Source of the DNA: Kingdonia uniflora
Taxonomy: Eukaryota; Streptophyta; Magnoliopsida; Ranunculales; Circaeasteraceae
Direction: 5' to 3'
NCBI GenBank assembly: GCA_014058105.1
Contig: JACGCM010001011.1
Location: 1,927,501 to 1,991,500, forward strand
DNA: 64,000 nucleotides
The notes under the pieces are model-generated. The model had not been told where the DNA came from, searched no databases, and worked only from the letters and a program-made list of their open reading frames with translations. The stretch's first letter is position 1; each line of letters begins with the position of its first letter. This document shows, piece after piece, positions 22,838-33,579 of the stretch. A program made the position numbers and the translations under genes.

Positions 22838-23834
22838 TAAAACATCCATATTTGGAGTATGTTTCATTCCGTGTCTAGAATAGGTGTCAACACTTCTTCG
22901 TGGCTATTCGTCGTCAGAGATTGCACATGGAGTGACTATAGCTAGACTAACACTGAACAGGTACGTGGGTTTTTATCTCTTTGCTAAAAAATATCAAGCC
23001 CTTAATATTTTATAAAAGGTAAAAAATAAATTATGTTTTTTTTTAAGAAAATAGGTTTATGTTAGAACAGACCCTGTTAGAACAGACATTTTTATGTTAG
23101 AACATACCCTGTTCGAATAGACCCTATTCGAACAAACTTCTTCTGTATTCAAACAGGTTACTCAGAACCTTGTTTCTTTTAATAGGATCTTGGTTATGTT
23201 CGAATAAAACATTGTCTATTCAAACTGACTATTTCTCTGTTCTAACAGACTTCTTGTTTTCAGTTTTCTTATAAAAGATACCCTTTCTTATTTTACTTTT
23301 CACCTCTTCTAAAACCTATTTTTCTTGGGCTTGAGATTTTAGAGAGAAGAGAGATTTCAACGAGAAATTCAATGTGAAGTAAGACTTAAATTGAATCAAT
23401 CGAAGATTTAGAAAACCTAATCTTAAATTAAAAAGCTTGTGTGTTTCAAGCTTGGATGCTTTGACAGGAGATTGAAGCGAGACATTGCGAGAACGAGGAA
23501 TTGATTATGAGGAGTTCAGTTAGAAGAGTGGTAACCACGGGATGTGTTTATCGAGTCTATAAGTAATTAATTTTTTGTAATTTTGATTCAATATTGGATC
23601 GTTTAGCTGTCAGGCGATTCGGCAGCAACCTGTGGGTTTTTTTTCCTGAGAAAGGTTTCCCATAGGGTTAAAATTGCTTGTTCTTGTGCTTGAATTACTG
23701 TTGTTTGTTATCACTAGATAACCAAATCAACTTGAATTAGGCTAGGGTTAGACCATTAATTCAAAGATTTAAAACCTATTAATTTTGACCTAAATTAATC
23801 GAAATCGGTTAATCTCAAGTGATTATTTATTTCA
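22838..23834 (+). repeat. 5' LTR of the SIRE-like element
   Basis: 997 bp, beginning TAAAACATCC where the partner has TGAAACATCC (a G-to-A change at the terminal TG) and ending TTTATTTCA. The U3 contains TTCGAA-centred motifs (about 23085-23250). The TATA-like CTTATAAAAGATACCC lies near 23268. Confidence 0.85.
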
Positions 23835-23907
23835 ATTGGTATCAGAGGGGTCACGCTCCGAGGCTTAACAACCTGAGCGTGGATCCTAACTCGATTATTT
23901 GAGATTA

Positions 23908-24534
23908 ATGAATTCTATACATGATAATTTTAATCTTGAAGAAATTGGTACTCGGTTAATTAAGCGGTGTGCTAAACTTGAGAAAATTATCAAAGGCTTG
24001 AAAGAACAAGTTAACACACTCACTCATAAATTAAATGAAAATACTGAGAATACAAATCTTCAGTTTAAAAGATTTGAATATGAGAAATGGGAGCTTATTG
24101 ACAAAGTACACAATTTAGAAAATGAAGTTTATACTGCTAAGGAGAGGATTAAATCAACCATCAATGAATTGGATAATGCCAAACTTGATTTAGTCTCATC
24201 TGAACAGAGAGTTCAAATGTTTTCTCATGGAGCAATAAACATTAATAAAATACTAAGTATGAGCAAATCTAAAAGTGACAAAAGGGGGCTTGGATATGAA
24301 AACGTTGGTTCAAATAAAAGATCCCCTTTGGTTACAAAATTTGTTAAAGCCACAGTGTTGCCCAAACCTAGTATATTGTCTAATACTCGCACTCAAACTA
24401 GTAAGCCACACTATCCAAAAGTGATTTATTGTCATGCTTGTGGTAGAAAGGGACATTATGCTTCATATTGTAGATCTATTTCATATAGTAGATCACATTA
24501 TGCTTCAAATTGTATATCAAGGAAAAGAAGATGA
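23908..24534 (+). CDS. SIRE-like gag, C-terminal part (208 aa)
   Basis: An open frame from ATG 23908. Residues about 15-100 form a charged coiled coil (KLEKIIKGLKEQVNTL and on). A basic middle contains DKRGLGYE, typical of SIRE-type gag. A CCHC zinc knuckle (CHACGRKGHYASYC, about 24430-24471) follows, then a basic tail. The usual N-terminal gag domain is missing, so the ATG is probably not the original start. After the stop a short block, IWVRKDEL, resembles sequence preceding the SIRE protease. Capsid-related origin is clear; function is doubtful. Confidence 0.6.
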   Translation: MNSIHDNFNLEEIGTRLIKRCAKLEKIIKGLKEQVNTLTHKLNENTENTNLQFKRFEYEKWELIDKVHNLENEVYTAKERIKSTINELDNAKLDLVSSEQRVQMFSHGAININKILSMSKSKSDKRGLGYENVGSNKRSPLVTKFVKATVLPKPSILSNTRTQTSKPHYPKVIYCHACGRKGHYASYCRSISYSRSHYASNCISRKRR

Positions 24535-26660
24535 TGATCAAGAAATCTCCAATGCTCACTCAAAAAGCTCAATATCAAAAATCTATTAGAGCTATTTGGG
24601 TGCGTAAGGATGAGTTGACACCTCAGTTAGAATGCAATGTTGCATTGGCAGCTATTCGGTTTATTTGGGTATAAAAAGATGACTTGTTGCCACAGATAAG
24701 GTAATGAATATCAACTAAGAGGGGTTATCAGTATGCTCCATTGATTAGGTACGTTTCTTACCCTATCTTAGTTTGTTTTTATTTTTAATTTTATTTTAAA
24801 ACAGTAGGGTTTTGTTTTATTTTTATTCACACTTTACACTTTATGAGTTTTTGTATGTAGAATATTCTTGCTAGATTTGGACTGTGTTTTTGTGTTATAT
24901 TCATTCATGGGATAATTATTTGGTAAAATCACATTTCACAATAGTCATTGATCCTCTTGTTTAAACTAAAAGTTCATCGTATTTAGAACCACGTGAGGAT
25001 AACTGTAGAGACTTCGTACCTAATGCTATGTGAGGATTTAGACTGTTTACAAGCTTCGAGTGTTATTTCATAAATTCTTTCCAGATTCAACATATTTTTT
25101 TCTGATCTTATTTTTTTATAATCAATTATAGATGGTAACTTTAAGTTCAATTTAGTATAATAGAATATTCCTTATACTTGATTCGAGACGAAAAAGATAG
25201 TATGTGAGACCGAAGATATAATAATAGGTTTTTTTATTGTTATTCTTTTTTGGCCTTTGTCTATGCTTACCCAAAATTTTATCTGCTTGCAGCCCATTAT
25301 GCCTTAATATATGTCATTCATTTTTCTACCCAAATCCTTTATTAGTTTACCCATTTGTTCTGAGACTTTTCAGTGAAAAAAGAAAGAAAAAAGATTAATT
25401 TTGGGGGGAAAGATGAATATAAGAATAAAGTGAGTATTCCCAATGTATTTGGTAGTATATCAATCAGTCTTGCAAGAATAAAAAAAGGGAGAGGAAGAAG
25501 TATTATATTCCATGTGTACTTAATAAGAAAAGAGAATGACAGATATAAACTCAGTTTGTAAAAAGATGGGGAGTTAGTGTAACTGTAGTCTCAGAATACT
25601 AGCAAAACACCTACTCCGTCATGTCCCTTCCCTTGCCTACATTATACTCTTTTCAAGGCCTGTTTAATCTTGAGTTTAACACAGTCAATTTAGTGGAGAT
25701 GAGAGATAGAGATTCTATATTAGCTAACTTGACACCATCTATGGCAATTAATTTTATGTCCGTGAGATCTTTTAATTTACAATGCGTAGTTTATTTGATG
25801 AAATATGAATTTTTCTATTCACATACTCATATTCATATTTCACACAGAGTATTTGCTAGTCAATTCTCTGTAATTTTTGAGTGACCACCCTTGTGAGGCC
25901 TAAGTTGAAACAACTTTCCAATATAGTATTCTAACTACGGCTGAGTAATACGTTGAAAACTGGGTATCCATCTGACTATGCACACACACACCAAGTAATT
26001 CATTTAGTGATTGTTTTATAACACATGGGTGATGTCTTGGTCTTTATAGAATATTTTAGATTCATTGTCTTTCTATCATACCTTGTGTTAGGGGGAGTGT
26101 TATATTCTTTTGCTTGCTTATTTCAAAGACACTCCCCATATGTGTTTTTATTTTGTTTCATTTTAAGGGGGTTACCATTATTTTAAGGGGGAGTTGCATC
26201 TTATTTTGGGGTATTGGTGTTTAGTGTTTCCTAACTACATGTTCATTTTTGTTTAGTTTAACTTTTGGATCTGCTATGTATTAACAGTCTGTCTTTTCAG
26301 AATATTTGCTCTAACATTTGCTGGTATATATTTATCATCTATTATGTGTTTAACTCATTCAATGACTATTATACATTTTGTTCTACTGGCTTGCTTCTCC
26401 TTTTATTTACTATTTACCCTTTGTTCATCTGTGCCAAAAAAAGGGAGAGATGATCCTGAAAAGTAAGACAGGTAAGTTAATTTTTTTTTTGGATCCCTTA
26501 TTTTATTTGAACAGTTACGTGATGTATCTTGTTTAGTGTGTAGGGATCCAGAGTATGCTATAGGATGAAAGTGGAGTTTTGAGTGTGGATGTTCAGTGAT
26601 TGAGTTAGTCCATCGAGTTGTATTTTTATTTCTTATAGTCTTAGTTTTGACATGAAATGA
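24535..26660 (+). other. non-coding internal region of the SIRE-like element
   Basis: About 2.1 kb without pol. Only a short IWVRKDEL remnant (about 24595-24620) recalls coding sequence. Near the end, GTGCCAAAAAAAGGGAGAGA (26430-26449) and repeated AAGGGGGAG blocks (26090, 26167, 26186) resemble purine-rich tracts of the SIRE 3' region. This suggests a large pol deletion. Confidence 0.55.
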
Positions 26661-26675
26661 ACCAAAGGGGGAGAT

Positions 26676-27712
26676 TGAAACATCCATATTTGGAGTATAT
26701 TTCATTCCGTGTCTAGAATAGGTGTCAACACTTCCTCGTGGTTATTCATCGCCAAAGATTGCACATGGAGTGACTATAGCTGGACTGACACTGAACATGT
26801 ACGTGGGTTTGTACTTCTTCACTAAAAAATATCAAGCCCTTAATATTTTACAAAAGGTCAAAAATGAATTATGTTTTTTGGAAGAAAATGGGTTTCTGTT
26901 AGAACAGACCTTGTTAGAGCAGATTTTTTTCAGTTAGAACAGACCCTGTTCGAACAAACTTTTTTTTTGTTCGAATAGACCCTATTCGAACATACTTTTT
27001 CTCTGTTTGAACAAACTTTTTCTCTGCTCAAGCAGGTTACTCAGAACCTTGTTTCTTCGAATAAGATCTTGGTTTTATTTGAATAAAACATTGTCTGTTC
27101 GAATAAACTATTTATCTGTTCTAACAGACTTCGGATTTTCAATTTTCTTATAAAAAACACCCTTTCTTTTTTTACTTTTCACCTCTTCCAAAACCTATTT
27201 TTCTTGGGCTTAAGATTTTAGAGAGAAGAAAGATTTCAACGAACGATTCAATGCGAAGTAAAACTCAAATTGAATCAATCGGAGATTTAGAAAACCTAAT
27301 CTTAAATTAAAAAACTTGTGAGTTTTATGCTTGGATGTTTTGACGGGAGATTGAAGCGAGGCGTTGCGAGAACGAGGAATTGATTGCGAGGAGTTCAGTT
27401 AAAAGAGAGGTAACTAAGGGATATGCTTATTGAGTCTGTAAGTAATTAAATTCTTGTAATTTTATTTCAATTTAGGATTGTTTAGCTGTCGAGCGATTTG
27501 GCAGTGATCTGTGGATTTTTCTCATGAGAAAGGTTTCCCATAGGGTTAAAATTGCTTGTTCTTGTACTTGAATTACTGTTACTTGTTATCACTAGATAAT
27601 CAAATCAACTTGAATTAGGCTATGGCTAGGCCATTAATTCAAGGATTTCTAACCTATTGATTTTGACCTAAATTAATCGAAATTGGTTAATCTCAAGTGA
27701 TTATTTATTTTA
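26676..27712 (+). repeat. 3' LTR of the SIRE-like element
   Basis: 1037 bp, beginning TGAAACATCC after the purine tract. It is homologous over its whole length to 22838-23834, with many substitutions, so the insertion is not recent. Ends TTTATTTTA (terminal CA changed to TA). Confidence 0.88.
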
Positions 27713-28920
27713 AATATGAACATGAGAGGGGAAAACTTGCAACAATTAGGGTATGGCACAAGAGATTGGCAAAATAATGAAACCAACCAGGATCCTCTGG
27801 GGGTTGCACCTTATGTCTCTCATAGGAAAAATCGAGCTCCTACTCCACCCCAAGGAACGCGATATATGGGTATGGGTTTTCAACAATGTTAGTGGGCACC
27901 AGGTAATCCTTTTACAGATGAGGATACATATTGTTGGGGATAATGAGTTGGGTGGTGGTCGAGGGAACAGAGGCAGATATGGTTTTCACGACAGGAGAGG
28001 ACGAAGTTGTAGAGTTCATCTTGTAAACTTTATATCCTATTTCAAAAATGACGGATACTGAAGTGAACCAGGTATTGGGAATGCATGATATGCATCATAA
28101 CAATAAGGGTATGGATATCAGGGCAACCCAAAAAATCAAGTAGCAAATGCAATAATTTTTGCCTTTTAAAATATGAATCTGTTAAGATCAATGTACCCGA
28201 GTTTAATGGGAAAACAGATGGAGATGACTTTATCGACTGGCTCAATTGGGTTGATCAGGTTTTGGTGTTCAAACGATATGGAAACCCTCGTACAGTCACA
28301 TTAAGGGTACACTCTTAATTGGTGGGAAGGGGTGCAACAACTACGGGTAACAACTAGGGGTGATTATATTACAGATCGGGACACGATGAGATATAAGTTG
28401 ATGGTTCCGTTTATTACAGGAAATTATGAGGAAAAGAGTATTGCTAAATTGCAAAATTTGTGTCAAACTTGGAATCAGTCTGCTGATGATTATGCGAGTA
28501 ATTTTTATTTGTTTTTATCCAGAGTAGTGTTATCAAAAATTGAAGCACAACGTATTAATCAGTTCAAGCTTGGGCGGACAAAATGGTTACAGGATGAGTT
28601 GGCCCTATTCATTGCCCAAAGTTGGTCAGAGGTTGTGGAAATGGCCATAAGAGGAAACAAAGTTTAAGGCAGCAGTTTATAATTCTTATTCTCCTCCAAC
28701 AACAGGTACTACGGTGGCAACGACAGCGACTATAGGGAATTTGCTACAACTGTGGAAAAATAGGGCATATAAAGCGCGAATGTCTGAATCCTAAGAAGCA
28801 CATCACTTTACTTACACAGAACCTTCATGATCATATCGATGAAGCTTTTCAGCAAATATGGGGTAATGATTTGGAGGAGGAGACGGTCATTGCGGTGAAC
28901 TGTCCATCCCCTTGAATTTG
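27713..28920 (+). pseudogene. gag of the gag-only element (retrotransposon gag domain and zinc knuckle)
   Basis: Recognisable blocks: INVPEFNGKTDGDDFIDWLN (28189-28245), WEGVQQLRVTTRG (about 28321-28360), YKLMVPFITGNYEEKS, QSADDYASNFYLFLSRV and WLQDELALFIAQSWSEVVEM. A CCHC knuckle (CYNCGKIGHIKREC, 28742-28783) follows. This is the classic gypsy gag layout. Frameshifts near 28318 and 28665 break it. No protease or RT follows; the 3' LTR starts at 28949. Confidence 0.8.
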
Positions 28921-28948
28921 TGGATGAATTCTTCTTAGAGGGGAAAGC

Positions 28949-29278
28949 TGATAGAAATCATGACCATAATGGTCGTGGTCGTAGTTGGCGTCCCCTTAGG
29001 AAACGGCCTCTTCAGGGAACCTCCCATATTCTATTTTTATTTTATTTTAGAATAATGCCTATTTTGAAGGGTAGTGTTTTAGAAGATGGAGGACTCCGAG
29101 TTCTATAAAGGAGTCATAGGATAGAAGGTTATGGTAGGTTACGTTTTGTGATAAGAGCCCTAGTATTAGGTTTAAGAGATGCTGTAAGACCTGATTTTAT
29201 TTAATTTTTAGCAATTATTCAAGTTCAGTTTTATGTTTAATTCATCTATTTGTGCTTCCGCTTAGTTTGAGTTTATCA
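28949..29278 (+). repeat. 3' LTR of the gag-only element
   Basis: Begins TGATAGAAATCATGACC after AGAGGGGAAAGC and ends GTTTATCA, followed by TAGTT and the ligase intron. Confidence 0.75.
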
Positions 29279-29884
29279 TAGTTAATTAAAAAACTTACCT
29301 TTTTCTGCCCGTATCGAATTTTTAATTTTCTAGACTGGAAGTCCGTACAGTTCAAACTTGAAACCAGTTCTCTGTATGTCTTAAATGAAGGAAAATGAGC
29401 CTCCATATCATATTTCTTAGCAGCTGCGTCATTTAACATGGAAAAATCTACCTTAAAAAACTTCAACAACAATAAGATGGGATGATCAAAGCACTAAAGC
29501 CAAGCAATATATGTATGATAACTCCATAATAAATTTAAGCAATCCCATAGTTCTTCATATATACTCGATAGACGATAAAAAATATTGAAGTCTTCTAGAT
29601 GTAGGGGAAATTGGCCAAGGTAAAAAAAAATGAAAAATGAAAAATGAAAAGAAAAGGATACCAAAGGCAGGGAACTTGGCAAAGGAGAGACTTATTATGC
29701 CTCCTTGTAGAAATCTTCAGAATTTTTTATTATTTCTTCTAGCATGACCCAAGAGTAATTGTCATTTGGGTTGGTAATGCAGAATTATTCCACCTTTTCA
29801 AAATGATGCACTCGGTATATACCCCCAGTATCTTAACCATGTGAACCGGCTTCTTTACGGAAACAAGTTGAATATCCAACATAT

Positions 29885-30134
29885 CTAACAAAAAAGCAAT
29901 ATGCAAGATAAGTGTGAACTCTTTCATTAAGGTGACGGTCCAAGGATTTTGCTTATAACCTTTTGAGTAGTTTGGATGGATGGATCCAACACTATATACT
30001 CCAACACTCCCTCTCGCATTGATACGAACATGCTCGTATCAAGGTAGATGACAATAAGAGAACAAATAGATAGTCCCTCACAAATATACAATCACCCCCT
30101 CACTAATAAAAGTTCATGCTCCCCATGATAAACC
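29885..30134. other. short intergenic stretch between ligase pseudogene and copia B
   Basis: Contains two TGGATGGATGGATCCAAC-like phrases near 29976 and a TACGAACATGCTCGTATC inverted repeat (30023-30040). No coding sequence found. The last five bases (AAACC) are the left target-site copy of copia B. Confidence 0.4.
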
Positions 30135-30499
30135 TGTTGGATTTTCCATCTATACCGGCACAACTCTTCCGGTTCACGAGCACACATAATAATAAGTCGT
30201 ATAGGTGTTATTGGTTGTGCCTAATTGCTATACCAAGTTAAAGTAGGTGGGACCTAGTGTTACTTTTTATTAGGGTTTGAGGGTATAACGGGAAGACCAC
30301 TCTAACCCTATCAGATTAAATAGAGAGGAAGTCCCTCTTGGAGGCTATAACACAGAAAACATCCCATTAAGGTCTGTAGCCAATCCAAGGGAAGACTCTA
30401 CTCAAGAGCAAGTGATTTTCAAAGAGTAGGAGAAGAGGTTAGTATAATCTATTTTCCATATCTTATGATTGATAATAATAATTGTATGTATTTCCAACA
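30135..30499 (+). repeat. 5' LTR of copia B
   Basis: Begins TGTTGGATTTTCCATC and ends TTTCCAACA. Colinear with 42655-43020 with scattered substitutions, including TG to TA at the start of the 3' copy. Confidence 0.85.
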
Positions 30500-30594
30500 A
30501 TTGGTGTAAGAGCTAGGGTACGTATTATTATGATTAATTTTTGTTGTAAAAAGAGATAGAAACGAAATTGTTGTCAAATTTGGTTCTACACTTT

Positions 30595-31639
30595 GGGCAA
30601 GGATTCGCCTATACTCAATTTAGCTACACTCCTGCTACTCTCAAAAGTAGCCATACACCCGTCCCTCACATGAGAGAAAAAAATCATATAACGTGGGAAG
30701 AAATTCAAATTGTGACCTCTCTTCTCTGTTGTACTCTACCCTCTCAAATCAGTCTCTCTCTCTCTCTCAACTCTAACTCTCTCTCTCTCACTCAACCACA
30801 ACAAAAGGTGAGTGATCACCAACTAAAGCTCCGTTAGTGGTGAATCCATCTCAAATCAGCCTCTCCCACTCTTTCTTTTTCTTCAAAACCCTTTCTCAGA
30901 TCTGCGTTTTATAATAGATCCAAGTTGAGTTTGAACTTCCAAATTGGAGGTTGATTGTTAGGGAATTGCGCTTTGTTGGTTGGTAGGATCTCGTTTTTAC
31001 AGTAATTTTCAGAACGATTGGTGACCTTAAAGAACGCCTTCAAAAATAGATACGAACATGTTAGTAGGGTGTAACTTTTGCTGGTAATTAATGTCAAATT
31101 CTTGTGCTAATCGACAATTTTGTTAGTATTTTTTTAGTATAAAATGCATCCACCACCAACAACTCTTTTGTCGATGCCCATTAATATCGATAATATGATG
31201 GCAGGCAGTAATGTCGTTCACCATGTTTTCGATAATATAACTGTGTGCTTTTATATCGATGACACATTATTGTCGATTGCTTTAAAAATATACTCGGTAC
31301 TCCACAATAAATTATCGATTTATGCATTGATCATCAATTTATGAAGTGCCAAAATTGTCAATTTATACATTGATCGACAATTTATGAAGTACCAAAATTG
31401 TTGATTTATGCATTGATCGACAATTTATGAAGTGCCAAAATTGTCGATCACCATGTTTTCGATAATATAGTTATCGATTAATTGATTGAGTTGGTAATGA
31501 AGTCTAATAATGACATGTGTATATTTTAGGGAATGAAGAGCAGGAGGAAGACCACATGGAAGAAGAGTTGTGTAATGAAATATCATAATGTATCCTAAAT
31601 ATAATATTATATAATTAATTGTTATGGCTTATTAATGGA
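30595..31639 (+). repeat. left inverted arm of the foldback element
   Basis: Includes a (CT)n microsatellite (30751-30800) and three tandem 43-base units around 31325-31455 built on CGACAATTTATGAAGT and TGCATTGATCGACAA. Many CGATAAT/TCGAT motifs (31180-31480). Confidence 0.85.
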
Positions 31640-32237
31640 CCCCTTATGTTTTTCAACTGTGCTACCTTTGTAATTTTTTTTGCATATAATTCCTTATTTA
31701 ATGGCTACTATGCCGTGGATATGGATTGATATAGTATGTGTAATTGTCGACTCAGATTAGGCATTGATAATCTTCATATGCTTGCAATTTAAATCAATTG
31801 ATATACGAATTTTTGATTCAATGGTAGTTAACAATTTCTAGATTAATAGTCATTCCACAGTTCAAATATTGTAGCCAAGCAATTGCCAATTAGAGTACTA
31901 CTCAGAATTTTCTAATGCACATCCAGAATAAATATTGCTCATTATATTATCGAGTAGATGTATACTAGAAAATAAATAGGTGAGGCTAAACATCAAAATA
32001 ATCGGTGGTATATACTACAGTAATTGTCGACTAGTGGACATTTCGAGAATTTAATATGTTCGGAGAGTACAACTAAATTGCAATCTATAAGGCAAACACC
32101 AAAAAATTGATTTAGAAACAACAATAAGGGTGGCAGGAAAGAATAGAACACAACCAAAAGTATATAATCTCAAAAAACTATTATTTTGTACATAAATACT
32201 ATTACATTAGATCATTTAAATGAATGGCAACATGTCC
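31640..32237. other. central spacer of the foldback element
   Basis: About 600 AT-rich bases with no open frame of note and no similarity to the arms. No captured gene recognised. Confidence 0.5.
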
Positions 32238-33142
32238 TTCATTAATAAGCCATAACAATTAATTAGATAATATTACATTGAGGATGCATTATGATATTTC
32301 ATTACACAACTCTTCTTTCATGTGGTCTTCCTTCTGCTCTTCATTCCATTCTCCTCATTCCCTGAAATATACACATGTCATAATTAGACTTCATTACCAA
32401 CTCAATCAAATAATCGACAGTTATATTAACGAAAGCATGGTGATTGACAATTTTGGCACTTCATAAATTGTCGATCAATGCATAAATCGACAATTTTGAC
32501 ACTTCATATATTGTTGATCAATGCATAAATTGATAATTTTGGCACTTCATAAATTGTCGATCAATGCATAAATCGACAATTTATTGTCGAGTACCAAGTA
32601 TATTTTTAAAGCAATCAACAATAATGTGTCGTCATTTACAGTCATCGAGATAAAAGTACATAATTATATTATCGAAAACATGGTGATTGATATTACTGCC
32701 TGCCATCATATTGTCGATATTGATGGGCATCGACAAATGAGTTGGTGCTGGATGCATTTTATACTAAAAACCACTAACAAAATTATTGATTAACACGATA
32801 ATTCGATATTAATTACTAACAAAAGTTACACTCTACCAACCTGTTCGTATTTGTTCTTGAATGCATTCTTCAAGGTCACCAATCGTTATAAAAATTACTG
32901 CAAAAACGAGATCCTACCAACCAACAAAGCGCAATTCCCCAACAATCAACCTCCAATTCGGAAATTTGAACTCAACTTTGATCTATTGTAAAACGCAGAT
33001 CCAAGAAAGGGTTTTGATAAAAAAAAAGAGTGGGAGAGACTGATTTGAGAGGGCAGACAATTTGAGATGGATTTACCACTAACAGAGCTTTAGCCGGTGA
33101 TCACTCACCTATTATTGTTGTTGAGAGAGAGAGAGAGAGAGA
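32238..33142 (-). repeat. right inverted arm of the foldback element (inner part)
   Basis: Reverse complement of 30740-31639 with roughly one difference in ten bases by eye. Mirrors the 43-base units at about 32455-32590. Ends in a (GA)n run where copia C is inserted; the arm resumes at 37261-37417. Confidence 0.85.
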
Positions 33143-33303
33143 TGTTGAATATAAAATATACTAAATATAGGATACTAAACATATTCCCACATTGGGTACT
33201 AGTAGAATTAGCTTAATGACCATCTACTATATAAAGAGAGGTTATGATGTAATATAATAAATCAATTCAAGAGTAATAATTTATTTATTTATTTATTTAT
33301 ACA
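33143..33303 (+). repeat. 5' LTR of copia C
   Basis: 161 bp, TGTTGAATAT...ATACA. Contains the TATA-like CTATATAAAGAGAGG. A (TTTA)n run at its end differs from the partner LTR. Confidence 0.9.
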
Positions 33304-33579
33304 TGGCATCAGAGCGGGTTCGATAATTAAACCTGGTTCTTTCGAATTGAATTCCGCTGCGAATCTCGAATTGAAGTTGTTTATTTTTTCTGTTTCTCTC
33401 TATCGTATTGTGGATTTCTGTCTGCTACAGTAAATTTGATGACTACTACAGTGATATCACGACTGCTACAGTATTTTTTGGCATCGACTACAGTGATTTT
33501 AAGACTGCTACAGTATTTTTTAGATCTTCACAAACGAAGGGGAAGTTTTATGAGTCCGTTGACGATCTATCGTAGACCT

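Larger units (their letters stand above)
22838..27712 (+). mobile_element. SIRE-like Ty1/copia element, internally deleted
   Basis: LTRs 22838-23834 and 26676-27712, flanked by a perfect 5-base target duplication AATAT (22833-22837 and 27713-27717). The primer-binding site TGGTATCAGAG (23837-23847) follows the 5' LTR. The polypurine tract CCAAAGGGGGAGAT lies before the 3' LTR. Inside, only a gag C-terminal region is coding; protease, integrase, RT and RNase H are missing. The gag type (long coiled coil plus one zinc knuckle) points to the SIRE/Maximus lineage. Target site: the gag region of the gag-only element. Confidence 0.85.
21364..29278 (+). mobile_element. gag-only LTR retrotransposon (TR-GAG type), gypsy-like
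   Basis: Direct repeats of about 330-380 bp at 21364 and 28949 both begin TGATAGRAATCATGACCATA and end TTTATCA. The flanks are TAATT (left) and TAGTT (right), a 4-of-5 target duplication. Without the nested SIRE-like element it is about 3 kb. It encodes only a gag-like region with a zinc knuckle; no pol is seen. This fits the known non-autonomous class of terminal-repeat elements carrying only GAG. It lies in the last intron of the ligase pseudogene, opposite to that gene's strand. Confidence 0.75.
21062..29884 (-). pseudogene. serine--tRNA ligase pseudogene, interrupted by a retrotransposon
   Basis: Four blocks match class II seryl-tRNA synthetase. Last exon 21271-21062 ([19 protein letters not shown], ends in KPKA). 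Exon 29299 to about 29451 reversed ([25 protein letters not shown]). Exon about 29884-29703 (GYSTCFRKEAGSHG motif 2 region, then IYRVHHFEKVE, SWVMLEE). Stops replace the Arg after AGSHG and the Gln after FEKVE. A retrotransposon (21364-29278) sits in the last intron. Introns and 3' flank are preserved relative to the copy at 63619-64000, so this is a DNA-level duplicate rather than a retrocopy. Exons further upstream are not found beyond 29884. The motif 2 Arg loss and the stops make it non-functional. Confidence 0.88.

Noticed and set aside
23085..23250. TTC/GAA motifs as heat-shock elements
   Set aside because: The motifs are contiguous TTCGAA palindromes without the required two-base spacing of alternating GAA/TTC blocks.
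25373..26453. Small frames between gag and 3' LTR of the SIRE-like element as an env-like gene
   Set aside because: Short, AT-rich, without signal peptide plus membrane anchor in one frame; no support.
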